DNA from: JASLDZ01 sp965199975
Lineage (GTDB): Bacteria; Pseudomonadota; Alphaproteobacteria; Caulobacterales; Caulobacteraceae
Direction of reading: 5' to 3'
Assembly (NCBI GenBank): GCA_965199975.1
Contig: OZ241340.1
Location: 1,302,001 to 1,366,000 of the forward strand
DNA length: 64,000 nucleotides
This document shows, piece by piece, positions 37,842 through 47,830 of the stretch. Position numbers and translations under genes: made by a program. Every line of letters begins with the position of its first letter. Position 1 is the stretch's first letter. The notes under the pieces are model-generated. The model did not search any database. It was not told the origin of the DNA and saw only the letters and a list, made by a program, of their open reading frames with translations.

Positions 37842-40351
37842 TCAGGACGCCCGCAGGGTTGCGGAGGGCCGCTTCGACAGGGTCGAGGCCGCGGCGCACG
37901 CGCCCGCGGCGCCGGTGAGGAGGCCCACCCCGCCAAGCACCAGGCCCAGCGCGGCCCAGTCGATGCGCCATTGCGCCTTGAACACCAGCGTCACGATCGG
38001 CCAGGCGGCCGCCGCCCCCAGGAGCACGCCGGTTAGCGCGGCGATGGCGCCCACGCATAGGTATTCGAAGGCGTAGGCGGCGAGCACCTCGATGCGTGCG
38101 GCGCCCAGCACCTTGAGGATGGCGGCCTCCTTCTCCCGCGCGCCGGCGCTGGCCAGAAGCGCGCCCAGCAGCACGAGCGCGCCGGCGGCGCCCGCCACGC
38201 TCGCCGCCCCGCGCACGGCCAGCGCCAGCTGGTCGAACAGCCTGGCGGCGGCGTCCAGCTGCTCGCGCACGCTGATGACGTTCACCTCCGGGAAGTCGCG
38301 GCCCAGCGCGCGGGTCACGGCCGCCTCCTGCGCAGGCGTGGCCTTGGCGATGGCCACGTCGCGCAGGCCCGCGCCAGCCACGGCGGCGGGGTCGATCACG
38401 ATGGGAAAGCTGGCGCCGAAGCCGCCCCAGTCCACGTGGCGCAGGCCTGCGATGCGCACGGCCAGGTCGCGCCCAAGGAGCGACAGGGTGAGGCCGTCGC
38501 CCACGTGCAGGCCGGCCGCCGCCGCGATCCGCTCGTCGAGCATGACCAGCGGCGGCCCGGCGTAGTCGGCTGGCCACCAGCGCCCGGCGGTGACGTCGGC
38601 GTCGGGCGGTGCGGGGCCGATGGCGCTCAGGGTCACGTCCTGGTCGAAGGCCCAGCGCTGGTCGGCGCGGATGTGCGTCACGTCGACGGGCGCGCCGCGC
38701 AGGGCGGTGATGCGCCCGGTGGCGAAGGGGGTGCGGCGATAGCGGTCGGGCGTGAGGGGGCCGAGGCCGCGCGCCAGTTCGGCGTCGAACGCTGCGCCCC
38801 GCTCGCCGGGGATCTGGGTGAAGATCAGCGCCGGCGCGCTGGCGGGGGCGACGGTGCGGATCTGGCGCAGCAGGCTCCCCTGCACCAGCACCACGGTGGC
38901 CAGGAGCGCGACCCCCAGCCCGATCGCCGGCGTGGCGGTGCGCGCCGCCGATCGCGGCCCCGCCAGGTTGGCCAGGCCGATGCGCCACGGCCCGCGCAAG
39001 GCCCCCCGCAACCGGCCCGCCAAGGCCGCCGCCCCGCGCCCCAGCGCCCAAAGCACGCCGAACGCCAGCGCCACCGCCGCCACCATCACGACCGCGGTGA
39101 GCTTGGTGGGCGCGCTCACCACCGTCAGCGCGACCAGGCCTAGGCCGGCCAGGACGGCGCCGATGATCTCGGGGCCGAGGGCGAGGCGGCCCGCGAGGTC
39201 CTGGCGGAACAGGGCGGCGGGCGGCGTCGCGCGCGCACGCGCCAGCGGCAGCAGCGAGAAGGCCGCCGCCGCCAGCGCCCCGAACACCGCGGCGCGCAAC
39301 AGCGGCTCGGGGTACACCGCGAAGAGGGCGGGGATCGGCAGAGTGCGCGCGTAAAAGGCGCCCAGCGCCAGAGGCGTGAGCGCGCCGATGACCAGGCCGA
39401 TGGCCACCCCCACCGCCGCCAGCGCTCCAATCTGCAGCAGGTAGAGGTCGCGGATCGTGGCCGTCTCGGCGCCCATGGCCTTGAGCACGGCGATGCCCGG
39501 CTTGCGCGCCTCCAGATAGCTCGCCACCGCTGTGGACACGCCCAGCCCGCCGGCCAGAAGCGACGACAGGCCGATGAAGCCCAGGAAGTATTCCAGCTGG
39601 TCGATCAGCCGCCGCAGGCCGGCGGCCGCGTCGTTGCGCCCGCGCAGGCGCACCCCGCCCGACGCGCCGTGCGCCTGCAGCGCGGCGATCACCGCCGCCG
39701 GATCGCGGGCGCGGTCGAAGGCCACGCGCACCGTCTCGCCGAACAGGCTGTCGGCGGCGATGAGGCCCGAGCGCTCCAGCGCCGCGCGCGAGACGATCAC
39801 GCCGGGGCCCAGCGCGAAGCCACGCCCCAGCCGGTCCGGCTCGCCGGTGAGCACGGCGCGCACCACGAAGGTGGTGTCGCCGATCAGGAAGGGCTGGCCG
39901 ACCTTGAGCCCGAGCCGATCGAGCAGCGCCGGCTCCACCGCGGCGCCCGGCCCCTGCGGCGAGTCGGCCAGCGTGCGGGCCAGCGTCGCGCCGTCCTGCA
40001 GGCCGACCGCGCCCACCAGCGGATAGGCCGCGTCCACCCCGCGCACCTCGGCCAGGCGCCGCGCGCCCGTGGGGCCCTGCGCCATGGCGCGCACGCGCAG
40101 GGTGTCGGTCACAGCGCCCAGCGCCGCGTAGGCGTGCAGTTCGCCGGGCGTGAACCGGCGGCCCTCGATCGACGCGGCCAGATCCCCGCCCAGTATGGTG
40201 CGCGCCTGGGAGGCCAGGCCCTGGCGGAAGGCCTCGGCCGTGGATCCCGCCGCCGCCAGCGCCGCCACCCCCAGCGCGAGGCAGGCCAGGAAGACCCGGA
40301 AGCCCGCCACGCCCGAGCGCAGTTCGCGGCGCGCGAAGAGGAGCGCGGGCG

Positions 40352-40355
<4 letters not shown>
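37842..40355 (-). CDS. ABC transporter permease, FtsX/MacB superfamily (YbbP type)
   Basis: An 837-residue inner-membrane permease with about ten helices in two FtsX-like halves and two large periplasmic domains. The N-terminus FARRELRSGVAGFRVFLACLALGVAALAAAGS, the YLEARKPGIAVLKAMGAE coupling helix and the second LLASAGAREKEAAILKVLGA coupling helix are typical of YbbP-like exporters. With the ATPase YbbA it likely moves an envelope or lipid-linked compound; the substrate is unknown. The GTG start overlaps the ATPase stop, and the next gene on the strand is the LOV kinase 55 bases on. Confidence 0.92.
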
Positions 40356-41032
<677 letters not shown>

Positions 41033-41082
41033 GGGTCCGGTTCGGTGGCGCGCGGTCGGGAGCGATCGCCTACATAGGCGCC

Positions 41083-41721
41083 ATGCCGCGTTTCGCCCGC
41101 CTCCTTCGTGCTTTGGCCTTGCCGGTGGCGCTGCTGATGGGGGCCGGACCCACGCGCGCCGCACCGCGCGCGGCTGCGCCCGTCGTCACCGTGCTGGGCG
41201 ATTCGGTGACCGCGGGGTTCGGCCTCGCCGCCGCCCAGGCGTTTCCCGTCCAGTTGCAGGCGGCGCTGGCGCGCCTGGGCGTGGCCGCCGTGGTGCGCGG
41301 CGCCGGCGTCTCGGGCGACACGACGCAGGGCGCGCTGGCCCGGCTCGACTTCAGCGTCCAGCCCGACACGCGGGTCTGCGTCATAGAATTGGGCGCCAAC
41401 GATGCGTTGCAGTCGATCCCGGCGAACCGCACCGCGGCCAACCTTACCGAGCTCGTCGCCCGCCTGCGGCGCAGGGGCGTGAAGGTCGTGCTGCTGGGCC
41501 AGCGCGCGCCGCAGCGATCCTCCGGCGCCTACGGCCGCGAGTTCGACGGCCTCTTCCCCCGGGTGGCGAAGGCCGCGGGGGCGACGCTCGCGCCGGACGC
41601 CTTCGCGGGCGTGGAGGGCGACGCCGCGCTCAAGCAGGCCGACGGCTTCCATCCCAACGCGGCGGGCGCGCACCTCCTCGCCACGCGCGTTGCGCCCGTG
41701 GTCGCCCACGCCCTGCGGTGA
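41083..41721 (+). CDS. tesA: TesA-like arylesterase/lysophospholipase (GDSL/SGNH)
   Basis: A 212-residue periplasmic SGNH hydrolase with a signal peptide (ALALPVALLMGAGPTRAA). Block I is VLGDSVTAGFGL with the nucleophile serine, block II has GAGVSGDTTQG, block III ELGANDAL, and block V DGFHPNAAGAHLLA supplies the Asp/His pair. TesA enzymes hydrolyse acyl-CoA and lysophospholipid esters in the periplasm. It is divergent from ybbA with 50 bases between. A second, more divergent GDSL esterase lies 1.7 kb downstream, probably a paralog. Confidence 0.93.
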   Translation: MPRFARLLRALALPVALLMGAGPTRAAPRAAAPVVTVLGDSVTAGFGLAAAQAFPVQLQAALARLGVAAVVRGAGVSGDTTQGALARLDFSVQPDTRVCVIELGANDALQSIPANRTAANLTELVARLRRRGVKVVLLGQRAPQRSSGAYGREFDGLFPRVAKAAGATLAPDAFAGVEGDAALKQADGFHPNAAGAHLLATRVAPVVAHALR

Positions 41722-41749
41722 GGCGCGAGCGGCCAGCTTGAGGCGCCCG

Positions 41750-42379
41750 TCACCGCCCGTGCGGGGCGCCTGCGCCGCGGCGCGTCGGCGGCGTCACCGG
41801 TGTGGCCTCGCCCGATCGGATCCAGCCGCGGCTGGCGCGATCGGCGTCGGCGACATATTCGACCTGCAGCCATCCGGGTCGCCGCGCCAACAAGCCCACT
41901 ACGTCGTCGTCCACCACATGGGCGCGACCCGATGGCGCCTCGGCGGGACCCGGCCTGAGGTTCACACGCGCGCCGTGGACGCGCAGCAGAGTGGTCCATG
42001 CGCCCTTGCGGGTGGGGTCGAGCTCCTGCGGCGTCTCCGCCATCGGGCCGATGGTCATGCCGCAGCCAGGATACTGACTGGAGCCAGGCGCGGCGAAGCT
42101 GACGCCTGCACCCGCGGGAGCCAGCGGGGCGGGGTTCACCTGGTCGTCGGCCCAGGTGACACCGGCCACGCGCCCGCCCGCACCGATCCGTCCGCTGAAG
42201 AGGAACTCGCAGTCGAAATGCGGCTGGCGGCCGCGCTCCTCGTAATACCGCCCCGTCACCCGCCCATCGGGCGCGACGGCCAGCATCAGCTCCTCGTACA
42301 GGCCCGCGCGCAGGACGGTGGCTGCGGGCGCATACGGCGACAAGCGCACGAGCGCGGCTGCGAAGAGGGGTGCGAGCAT
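41750..42379 (-). CDS. Hypothetical exported protein (209 aa)
   Basis: A 209-residue protein whose N-terminus is hydrophobic (LAPLFAAALVRLSPYAPAA), consistent with export or a single anchor. The middle reads like a small beta-rich domain (AGLYEELMLAVAPDGRVTGRYYEER; FDCEFLFSGRIGAGGRVAGVTW). The C-terminal part (LLARRPGWLQVEYVA...RGWIRSGEATPV) resembles an SH3-like module. I do not recognise a named family. It lies tail-to-tail with tesA and in the same direction as BI-1, with a terminator hairpin in the intervening 159 bases. Confidence 0.7.
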   Translation of the reverse strand: MLAPLFAAALVRLSPYAPAATVLRAGLYEELMLAVAPDGRVTGRYYEERGRQPHFDCEFLFSGRIGAGGRVAGVTWADDQVNPAPLAPAGAGVSFAAPGSSQYPGCGMTIGPMAETPQELDPTRKGAWTTLLRVHGARVNLRPGPAEAPSGRAHVVDDDVVGLLARRPGWLQVEYVADADRASRGWIRSGEATPVTPPTRRGAGAPHGR

Positions 42380-42489
42380 TGCGGGCGCCGTTTACCATGA
42401 GCGACGGCGTCTCAATGCGCCGCCGCCGCTCGCCCAGCGCGAGGCGGCGGGACTCAGGTCGGGCGGGCGCAGTCTTCAGTCGACGAAAA

Positions 42490-42515
42490 GGCTCCGGCGG
42501 TCGCCCGCCGGAGCC
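42490..42515 (-). terminator. Rho-independent terminator after the BI-1 gene
   Basis: A perfect 11-base-pair GC-rich stem (arms 42490-42500 and 42505-42515) with a 4-base loop, followed on the minus strand by four U residues. It lies about 24 bases past the stop codon of the BI-1 gene. This is the most convincing intrinsic terminator in the window. Confidence 0.85.
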
Positions 42516-42538
42516 TCGTTTGCGCCTCGAATGCAGGA

Positions 42539-43303
42539 TTAGCGGCGGGCGCCCATGAACACGAGCAGGAAGCGGAACAGGTTAACAAAGCTGATGTAGA
42601 GGTTCAGCGCACCGATGTTGGTGGCCACCGCCATGCTCTCACCATCGCCGCGGACCATGTAGTAGGTCTGCTTCAGCATCTGCGTCTTGAAGGCGACTAG
42701 GGCCGCGAAGATGACGATGCCGACGGCGCTGATGATGTAGCCTGTGGTCTGCGAACCGATGAAGGCGTTGAGCACCGACGCGGCGACGATGCCCCACACG
42801 CCCATGATCAGAAAGGAGCCCCAACCGGACAGGTCCTTCTTCGTTGTGTAGCCGATCAAGCTCAGCACGCCGAACGCCGTGGCCGTGGCCAGGAAGGTCG
42901 CCGCCGCCGAGGCCGCCGTATACATCAGGAAGACGAGGCCGAGCGAAGCGCCGATCAGCGACACCACGCCCCAGTACAACAGGCCCGACGTGCGCGCCGA
43001 CATGTTGCGCATCAGGAAGTTGGAGCCGATGATCACCACGAGCGGCGAGAAGGCCAGGATCAGGCCGGGCACGGTCAGGCCAATGGCCATCCCGCGCGGC
43101 GTCATCACCTGCTGGAAGAAGATGTTGGAGATCGGCGATGTCGAGGTCGCCAGCGCCAATATGGCCGAGACCAACAGGCCCAGGCCCATCTTGTTGTAGA
43201 CGCCCAGCATGAACTGGCGAAGCCCCACGTCCACCGGCGCGGCCGCGCCGGTTCCGCTCTCGCGCGGAAGGCTCTGTCCGAAACCCCGGTTGAAGTCGCT
43301 CAT
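42539..43303 (-). CDS. Bax inhibitor-1/YccA family membrane protein
   Basis: A 254-residue inner-membrane protein with seven helices. Its cytosolic N-terminus (SDFNRGFGQSLPRESG) is followed by NKMGLGLLVSAILA, the SPLVVIIGSNFLMRNMSA loop, FLMYTAASAAATFLATATAFGVLSLIGYTTKKDL, and a C-terminal NLYISFVNLFRFLLVFMGARR. BI-1 relatives are pH-gated calcium leak channels or partners of the FtsH protease (YccA). The role here is not directly shown. The start at 43303 has a GAG-rich site upstream. A strong terminator follows. Confidence 0.95.
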   Translation of the reverse strand: MSDFNRGFGQSLPRESGTGAAAPVDVGLRQFMLGVYNKMGLGLLVSAILALATSTSPISNIFFQQVMTPRGMAIGLTVPGLILAFSPLVVIIGSNFLMRNMSARTSGLLYWGVVSLIGASLGLVFLMYTAASAAATFLATATAFGVLSLIGYTTKKDLSGWGSFLIMGVWGIVAASVLNAFIGSQTTGYIISAVGIVIFAALVAFKTQMLKQTYYMVRGDGESMAVATNIGALNLYISFVNLFRFLLVFMGARR

Positions 43304-43460
43304 GGAGAGCAGGTCCTTGTGTTGAGCGCCGGAAGCGACGCCTTGCCTGTGAATATCGGCGCGTCCGGGCTTCCCCGCAAGGCGCCCCCCGCGGCGGCCA
43401 GGTGACCCTTTCACGGCGGCGATTCGTTGCGGGCGTTGAGCACGGCGCGCCGCGCCCTAG

Positions 43461-44105
43461 ATGAGCGCCATGTCCGTCCGCGGCCTTCCGCGCCGTCGCC
43501 TGCTCGCAGGCTTAGCAGGCCTCGCCACGACCACCTCGGCGGCGACGGCTTCGCCGCCGCTCGTCGTGATGCTCGGCGACTCCATCACCGCTGGATACGG
43601 TCTGGCGCCGGCGCAGGCGCTGCCCGCCCGGCTGCAGGCTGCGCTCGACCGGCTGCGCGTACCGGCGCGGGTGCGCGGCGCGGGCGTGTTCGGCGACACC
43701 GCCGAGGGCGGGCTCGAGCGCGTCGACCGCGACGTCCCGGGCGACACGGCCGTCTGCGTCGTGCTGCTGGGGGCTAACGACGTGCTGCTCTCCGTGCCGC
43801 CCGCGCGCACGGAGCGGGCGCTCGGGGTCATCGTGCGCCGGCTCAAGGCGCGGCGGATCGGTGTGGTGGTCGGCGGCGGGCGCAACCCCTTCCGCCGCGA
43901 CCCGGCCTTCGACGCGCTGTTCTCCCGGATGGCCGAACGTGAGCACGTGCGGCTCGCGCCCGACCTGCTGCAGGGCGTGGCGAACACGCCGGGCATGGTG
44001 CAGGGCGACGGCCTGCACCCCAACGCGGCCGGCGCCGACCGCATCGCTTCGCGCCTTGCGCCCCTGGTGGCGGCCGCGCTGCGGACGCGGGGAGGGCGGG
44101 GGTGA
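43461..44105 (+). CDS. Second GDSL/SGNH esterase, TesA-like
   Basis: A 214-residue protein with an Arg-rich export signal (LPRRRLLAGLAGLATTTSA; a weak twin-arginine pattern). The SGNH blocks are complete: MLGDSITAGYGL, RGAGVFGDTAEGG, LLGANDVLL and GDGLHPNAAGADRIA. It matches the tesA product at 41083 across its length but with many substitutions, so duplication followed by divergence is likely. The glycine-rich segment VVVGGGRNPFRRDPAF replaces the usual loop. Its stop overlaps the start of thpR. Confidence 0.88.
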   Translation: MSAMSVRGLPRRRLLAGLAGLATTTSAATASPPLVVMLGDSITAGYGLAPAQALPARLQAALDRLRVPARVRGAGVFGDTAEGGLERVDRDVPGDTAVCVVLLGANDVLLSVPPARTERALGVIVRRLKARRIGVVVGGGRNPFRRDPAFDALFSRMAEREHVRLAPDLLQGVANTPGMVQGDGLHPNAAGADRIASRLAPLVAAALRTRGGRG

Positions 44106-44641
44106 TGCGCCTGTTCGCCGCCCTGCCGGTTCCCGAGGAGATCGGCGAGGGCCTCGCGCGTCGCCAGCAGGGCCTGCCCGGCGCGCGCTGGCGCCCGCTC
44201 GACGCCCTGCACATCACCCTGCGCTTCTTCGGCGAGGTCGACCGGCGGGTGGCGGCCGATCTGGACGCGGCGCTGGCGCAGTTGGGCGGCGCGGCCTTCG
44301 ACCTGCGGCTGGAGGGCGCTGGCGCCTTCGGCGACCACGACCACATGCGCGCGTTGTGGGCGGGTGTGGGCGAGGGTGAGCCGCTGCGCCGCCTCGCCGC
44401 CCGCTGCGAGACCGCCGCCCGCCGCGTCGGGCTCAAGGCGGAGACCCGCGCCTACCGGCCGCACGTGACCCTGGCCTACCTCGCGCGGCACGCCGACGAG
44501 CGACGTACCGCGGCCTGGGTGCAGGGGCACAACCTGCTGCAGTCGCCGCCGTGGCGCGCGACGGGGTTCGGCCTCTACTCCTCCTGGTCGGGCCCGGACG
44601 GGACGCGCTACGAGCTGGAGCGCGACTATCCGCTGAGCTGA
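44105..44641 (+). CDS. thpR: RNA 2',3'-cyclic phosphodiesterase ThpR (2H family)
   Basis: A 178-residue 2H-phosphoesterase with the two HxT motifs that define the family: HITLRFFGEV near residue 38 and HVTLAYLARH near residue 120. It opens RNA 2',3'-cyclic phosphates to 2'-phosphates; older names call it 2'-5' RNA ligase. The N-terminus MRLFAALPVPEEI is typical. A GTG three bases earlier is another possible start. It overlaps the esterase stop and is followed 10 bases later by the CoA-ester lyase gene, so the three may be co-transcribed. Confidence 0.92.
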   Translation: MRLFAALPVPEEIGEGLARRQQGLPGARWRPLDALHITLRFFGEVDRRVAADLDAALAQLGGAAFDLRLEGAGAFGDHDHMRALWAGVGEGEPLRRLAARCETAARRVGLKAETRAYRPHVTLAYLARHADERRTAAWVQGHNLLQSPPWRATGFGLYSSWSGPDGTRYELERDYPLS

Positions 44642-44651
44642 GGTCTGCGCC

Positions 44652-45518
44652 ATGCGCCCCACCGAGCGGCCCCGCCGCAGCGCCCTCTACCTGCCGGCCT
44701 CCAACCCGCGCGCCATCGCCAAGGCGCGCACCCTGGCGTGCGACGTGGTGATCCTCGACCTGGAAGACGCGGTCGCACCTGAGGCGAAAACCGCCGCGCG
44801 CGACGCCGCCGTCGCCGCGGTGGGGGAGGGCGGCTGGGGCGGGCGCGAGCTCGTGGTGCGGGTGAACGGCCTCGCCACAGCCTGGGGCGCCGACGATCTC
44901 GCGGCAGTTTCTGCAGCCGGGCCGGATGCGGTGCTGGCGCCCAAGCTCGCAGGGCCCGCGGACGTGCGCGCCTACGACGCGGCGCTGCGCCGGGCGGCGG
45001 CGTCCGTGGCGCTATGGGCCATGGTCGAGACCGCAGCGGCGGTATTCGCGCTGCAGCTGCTGGCCGCATCCGCCGCGGGTACGCGGCTGGCGGCGCTCGT
45101 GCTTGGGACCAACGACTTGGCGGAGGAGACGGGGTGGCGGCTCGCGCCCGGCCGCGCGGCCTTCGCTCCCGCCTTGGCCATGACGGCGGCGGCGGCGCGG
45201 ATGGGTGGCCTTGTCGCGCTCGACGGGGTGTTCAACGGGCTGGAGGATGGCGCGGGCCTCGCCGCCGAGTGCGCTCAGGGCGAGGCGTTCGGCTTCGACG
45301 GCAAGACGCTGATCCACCCGCGTCAGATCGAGGCCGCCAACCGCGCCTTCTCCCCCTCGCCCGAGGAGCTGGCCCGCGCCCGCGCGACGGTCGCCGCCTT
45401 CGAGGCGCCGGCTGCGGCCGGCGCGGGCGCCCTGCGCATGGACGGCCGCATGGTGGAACGCCTGCACCTCGACGCCGCGCGGCGGCTGCTCAGCCGGGCG
45501 GCGTCGCCGTCGGGCTGA
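44652..45518 (+). CDS. HpcH/HpaI aldolase / citrate lyase beta-like CoA-ester lyase
   Basis: A 288-residue TIM-barrel lyase of the CitE family. LYLPASNPRAIAKA at the start, VVILDLEDAVAPEAK (metal-binding acidic block), the MVETAAAVFALQ strand with the catalytic glutamate, VLGTNDLAEETG and DGKTLIHPRQIEAAN are all family hallmarks. Stand-alone members cleave malyl-CoA, citramalyl-CoA or related CoA esters rather than citrate. The exact substrate is unknown. Its 3' end overlaps the convergent DUF2256 gene by 29 bases. Confidence 0.92.
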   Translation: MRPTERPRRSALYLPASNPRAIAKARTLACDVVILDLEDAVAPEAKTAARDAAVAAVGEGGWGGRELVVRVNGLATAWGADDLAAVSAAGPDAVLAPKLAGPADVRAYDAALRRAAASVALWAMVETAAAVFALQLLAASAAGTRLAALVLGTNDLAEETGWRLAPGRAAFAPALAMTAAAARMGGLVALDGVFNGLEDGAGLAAECAQGEAFGFDGKTLIHPRQIEAANRAFSPSPEELARARATVAAFEAPAAAGAGALRMDGRMVERLHLDAARRLLSRAASPSG

Positions 45519-45672
45519 GCGGCGCGCCCTGCGTGCGGCAACGGTCGGAGCAGAAGCGCACGCGCTCCCAGTCACGCGCCCATTTCTTGCGCCAGCTGAA
45601 CGGGCGCCCGCACGCGGCGCAGAGTTTCTGCGGCAGGTCGGCCTTGGCGACGGGTTTGCCGTCGCGCCTCAC
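45490..45672 (-). CDS. DUF2256 zinc-ribbon protein
   Basis: A 60-residue protein that closely follows the DUF2256 pattern: KADLPQKLCAACGRPFSWRKKWARDW (split here over two motifs) then RVRFCSDRCR. The two Cys pairs (CAAC and CSDRC) would bind one zinc. The role is unknown. The GTG start at 45672 overlaps the stop of the thioesterase gene, so it is the last gene of a three-gene minus-strand unit. It ends inside the convergent lyase gene. Confidence 0.85.
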   Translation of the reverse strand: MRRDGKPVAKADLPQKLCAACGRPFSWRKKWARDWERVRFCSDRCRTQGAPLSPTATPPG

Positions 45673-46097
45673 CGCTCGTCGCCAGCCTGGGTGGTGACCA
45701 GGAAATGGCCATGCAGGGCGGCGATGGGGGCGGCGCGGCTCTCCTGCCAGGCCTCGACCCGTACGTTCGCCACGCGCCGGCCCAGCCGCTTGATCTCGGC
45801 GCGGGCGTAGGTGTCGCGCGGCCGGCCGGAGCGCAGGTAGTCCACCGTCACCCCGATGGGCTTGGGCTGGCGCGCCATGCCCTCTGCCAGCGACAGCTGG
45901 GCCACGGCGGTGATCTCCATGAAGGCGCCTATCACCCCGCCGTGCAGGGCGGGGACGGCCGGGTTGCCGATCAGCTTGTCTTGGTAGGGCAGCACCGCGG
46001 TCATCTCGTCGCCGTGCAACTGCGCATCCATGCCCAGGTAGCGGGCGTAGGGCATGGCCGCGAGGAGGGCGGCCAGGGTGTCTGCGGCGGCGCTCAC
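45669..46097 (-). CDS. PaaI-type hotdog thioesterase
   Basis: A 142-residue hotdog-fold protein. NPAVPALHGGVIGAFMEITA is the PaaI signature (HGG followed by the central helix), and VTVDYLRSGRPRDTYARAEI gives the downstream strand. It would hydrolyse acyl-CoA esters. The GTG start overlaps the stop of a second thioesterase upstream, and its own stop overlaps the DUF2256 gene. The tandem pair of related thioesterases suggests a duplication; the two differ enough to have separate substrates. Confidence 0.9.
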   Translation of the reverse strand: MSAAADTLAALLAAMPYARYLGMDAQLHGDEMTAVLPYQDKLIGNPAVPALHGGVIGAFMEITAVAQLSLAEGMARQPKPIGVTVDYLRSGRPRDTYARAEIKRLGRRVANVRVEAWQESRAAPIAALHGHFLVTTQAGDER

Positions 46098-46570
46098 GCG
46101 GCGGCTCCGGTGGCGCGTTCGACCGCCTCGACCATCGGGCCGCGCGGCGTGAGCACGAAGGCGGCTTGGGCGGCGGCCACGGGGTCTGCGGGGTCGCTCT
46201 CGTAGGCGGAGGCGCGTACGAAGGCGATCGAGCGGGTCAGCTTGTAGCAGTGGGCGTGGGCCAGGAGCGGCTCGCGCGGGCGCGCGGGGCGCATGTAGTC
46301 GATCCGCAGGTCCAGCGTGGCGATGGACATGAACCGCTCCAGCGCGGCCCACACCGCCTGGCCGCAGGTGTGGTCCAAGAGCGTGGTCACCGCGCCGCCG
46401 GCGATCACGCCGGTGGCCGGGTCGCCCACCAGGTCCTCACGCCAGGGCAGGCGCAGCACCGCCTCGGCTGGATCGACGCTGACGGGCTCCAGCCCCAGGG
46501 CGCGCGCCTGAGGGCTGCCGTCCACCGTCGCGCGACCCAGCTGGCGCAGCATGTCGAGGGGCGTGGTCAT
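46094..46570 (-). CDS. PaaI-type hotdog thioesterase (second of a tandem pair)
   Basis: A 158-residue hotdog thioesterase. LVGDPATGVIAGGAVTTLLDHTCGQA is the signature block with the catalytic-side aspartate, followed by ATLDLRIDYMRPARPREPLLA. It is first in the thioesterase-thioesterase-DUF2256 unit, with an overlapping stop. It is divergent from the MscS gene across 89 bases, which should hold both promoters. The substrate is unknown. In this position HGG is replaced by AGG, unlike its neighbour. Confidence 0.9.
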   Translation of the reverse strand: MTTPLDMLRQLGRATVDGSPQARALGLEPVSVDPAEAVLRLPWREDLVGDPATGVIAGGAVTTLLDHTCGQAVWAALERFMSIATLDLRIDYMRPARPREPLLAHAHCYKLTRSIAFVRASAYESDPADPVAAAQAAFVLTPRGPMVEAVERATGAAA

Positions 46571-46659
46571 CGCGCGCCTTATAGCCGCGCCGCCCCCGTG
46601 TGCGAGCCCGGGAACGTCCGGCGCACGGCAAGGCTTTCGTCCGCGTTACGGAGGGGGGC

Positions 46660-47688
46660 ATGGACCATTCGCTGAAGTCGCTGGGCGCGGCGCCGTTGCT
46701 GTCCGTCGGCGGCGTGCGGCTGACGCTGGTCTCGATCGCCAGCGCCGTCGTGATCGCGATCGTGGCGTTCGTGGTCGCACGGATCGCGCGCAAGTTCCTG
46801 GAGCGGATGCGCAAGCGCTCCAAGACGGGCGGCGCTGCGCTCTACGTGGTCGAGAAGCTGATCACCTACGCCATCATCGTCATCGGCGTGATGATGGCGC
46901 TGCAGACGGTGGGGCTGAACCTGTCGTCGCTCGCGGTGTTCGCCGGGGCGATCGGCGTGGGCGTGGGCCTGGGCCTGCAGGGTGTGGTGCGCGAGTTCGT
47001 CTCCGGCCTCGTGCTGATATTCGACGACGCCCTGCACATCGGCGACTTCATCGAGCTGACGGAGAAGGTGCGCGGCGAGGTGATCTCCATCGGCGCGCGC
47101 TCCACCCATATCCGCACCAACGACCAGGTCGACATACTGGTGCCGAACTCCAAGCTGATCGAAGGCGAGATCACCAACTGGACGCTGCGCAGCGCCACGC
47201 GGCGCATCCACGTGAAGTTCTCGGTCGCCTATGGGGTCGACAAGGCTCGCGTGCGCGACGCCGTGCTCGAGGCGGCGCATACGGTGCCCTTCACCCTTCC
47301 CGACGATGATCGGCGCAAGACCCAGGTGTGGATGACGGGCTTCGGCGACAGCTCGCTCAACTTCGAGCTGGTGGTTTGGCCAAAGCTGGAGGCGGTCAAG
47401 CGTCCCGCCTCCATGAACGCCGCCTACGTATGGGCGATCGAAGACGCGCTGCGCCGGGCCGACATCGAAATGCCCTTTCCTCAGATGGACCTGCGCGTGC
47501 GCTCCCTGTTCGGGCAGGAAGGCGACGACGCGCTGCGTACGCTCAAGCTCGAGGAGGCGGGTGGCGACGAGCCCGTCGCGCGCAAGACGCCCACCCGCAA
47601 CGACGCGGCGGAGGACACGGTCGCGCCGCCCGAGGATCCGGTCCAAGCCGAGGCGCACCGCAGGGCCGCGACCGAGCCGGCCGAGTAG
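46660..47688 (+). CDS. Small-conductance mechanosensitive channel, MscS family
   Basis: A 342-residue inner-membrane channel that opens under membrane tension to release solutes in osmotic downshock. It has three N-terminal helices. The pore helix TM3 is the Gly/Ala-rich AGAIGVGVGLGLQGVVREFVSG, followed by the beta domain (IGDFIELTEKVRGEVISIGARST, NDQVDILVPNSKLIEGEITNW) and a C-terminal alpha/beta domain. A ~45-residue acidic, disordered tail follows. The start at 46660 has a GAGGGGGG site; the frame upstream is not coding. Confidence 0.94.
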   Translation: MDHSLKSLGAAPLLSVGGVRLTLVSIASAVVIAIVAFVVARIARKFLERMRKRSKTGGAALYVVEKLITYAIIVIGVMMALQTVGLNLSSLAVFAGAIGVGVGLGLQGVVREFVSGLVLIFDDALHIGDFIELTEKVRGEVISIGARSTHIRTNDQVDILVPNSKLIEGEITNWTLRSATRRIHVKFSVAYGVDKARVRDAVLEAAHTVPFTLPDDDRRKTQVWMTGFGDSSLNFELVVWPKLEAVKRPASMNAAYVWAIEDALRRADIEMPFPQMDLRVRSLFGQEGDDALRTLKLEEAGGDEPVARKTPTRNDAAEDTVAPPEDPVQAEAHRRAATEPAE

Positions 47689-47830
47689 ACTCCGCGCCCG
47701 TCGAGCGGGGGAGCGGTCGGGCCGCATGGTCCGGCACGGGCGTCCAGTCAGGTGAATCTTCCGGCGCCGTCAAAGTGAATTGCGGTTCGAGCGAAAACGT
47801 GCCCCCCTCGGTTTCGAAAGCAGGTGACCC

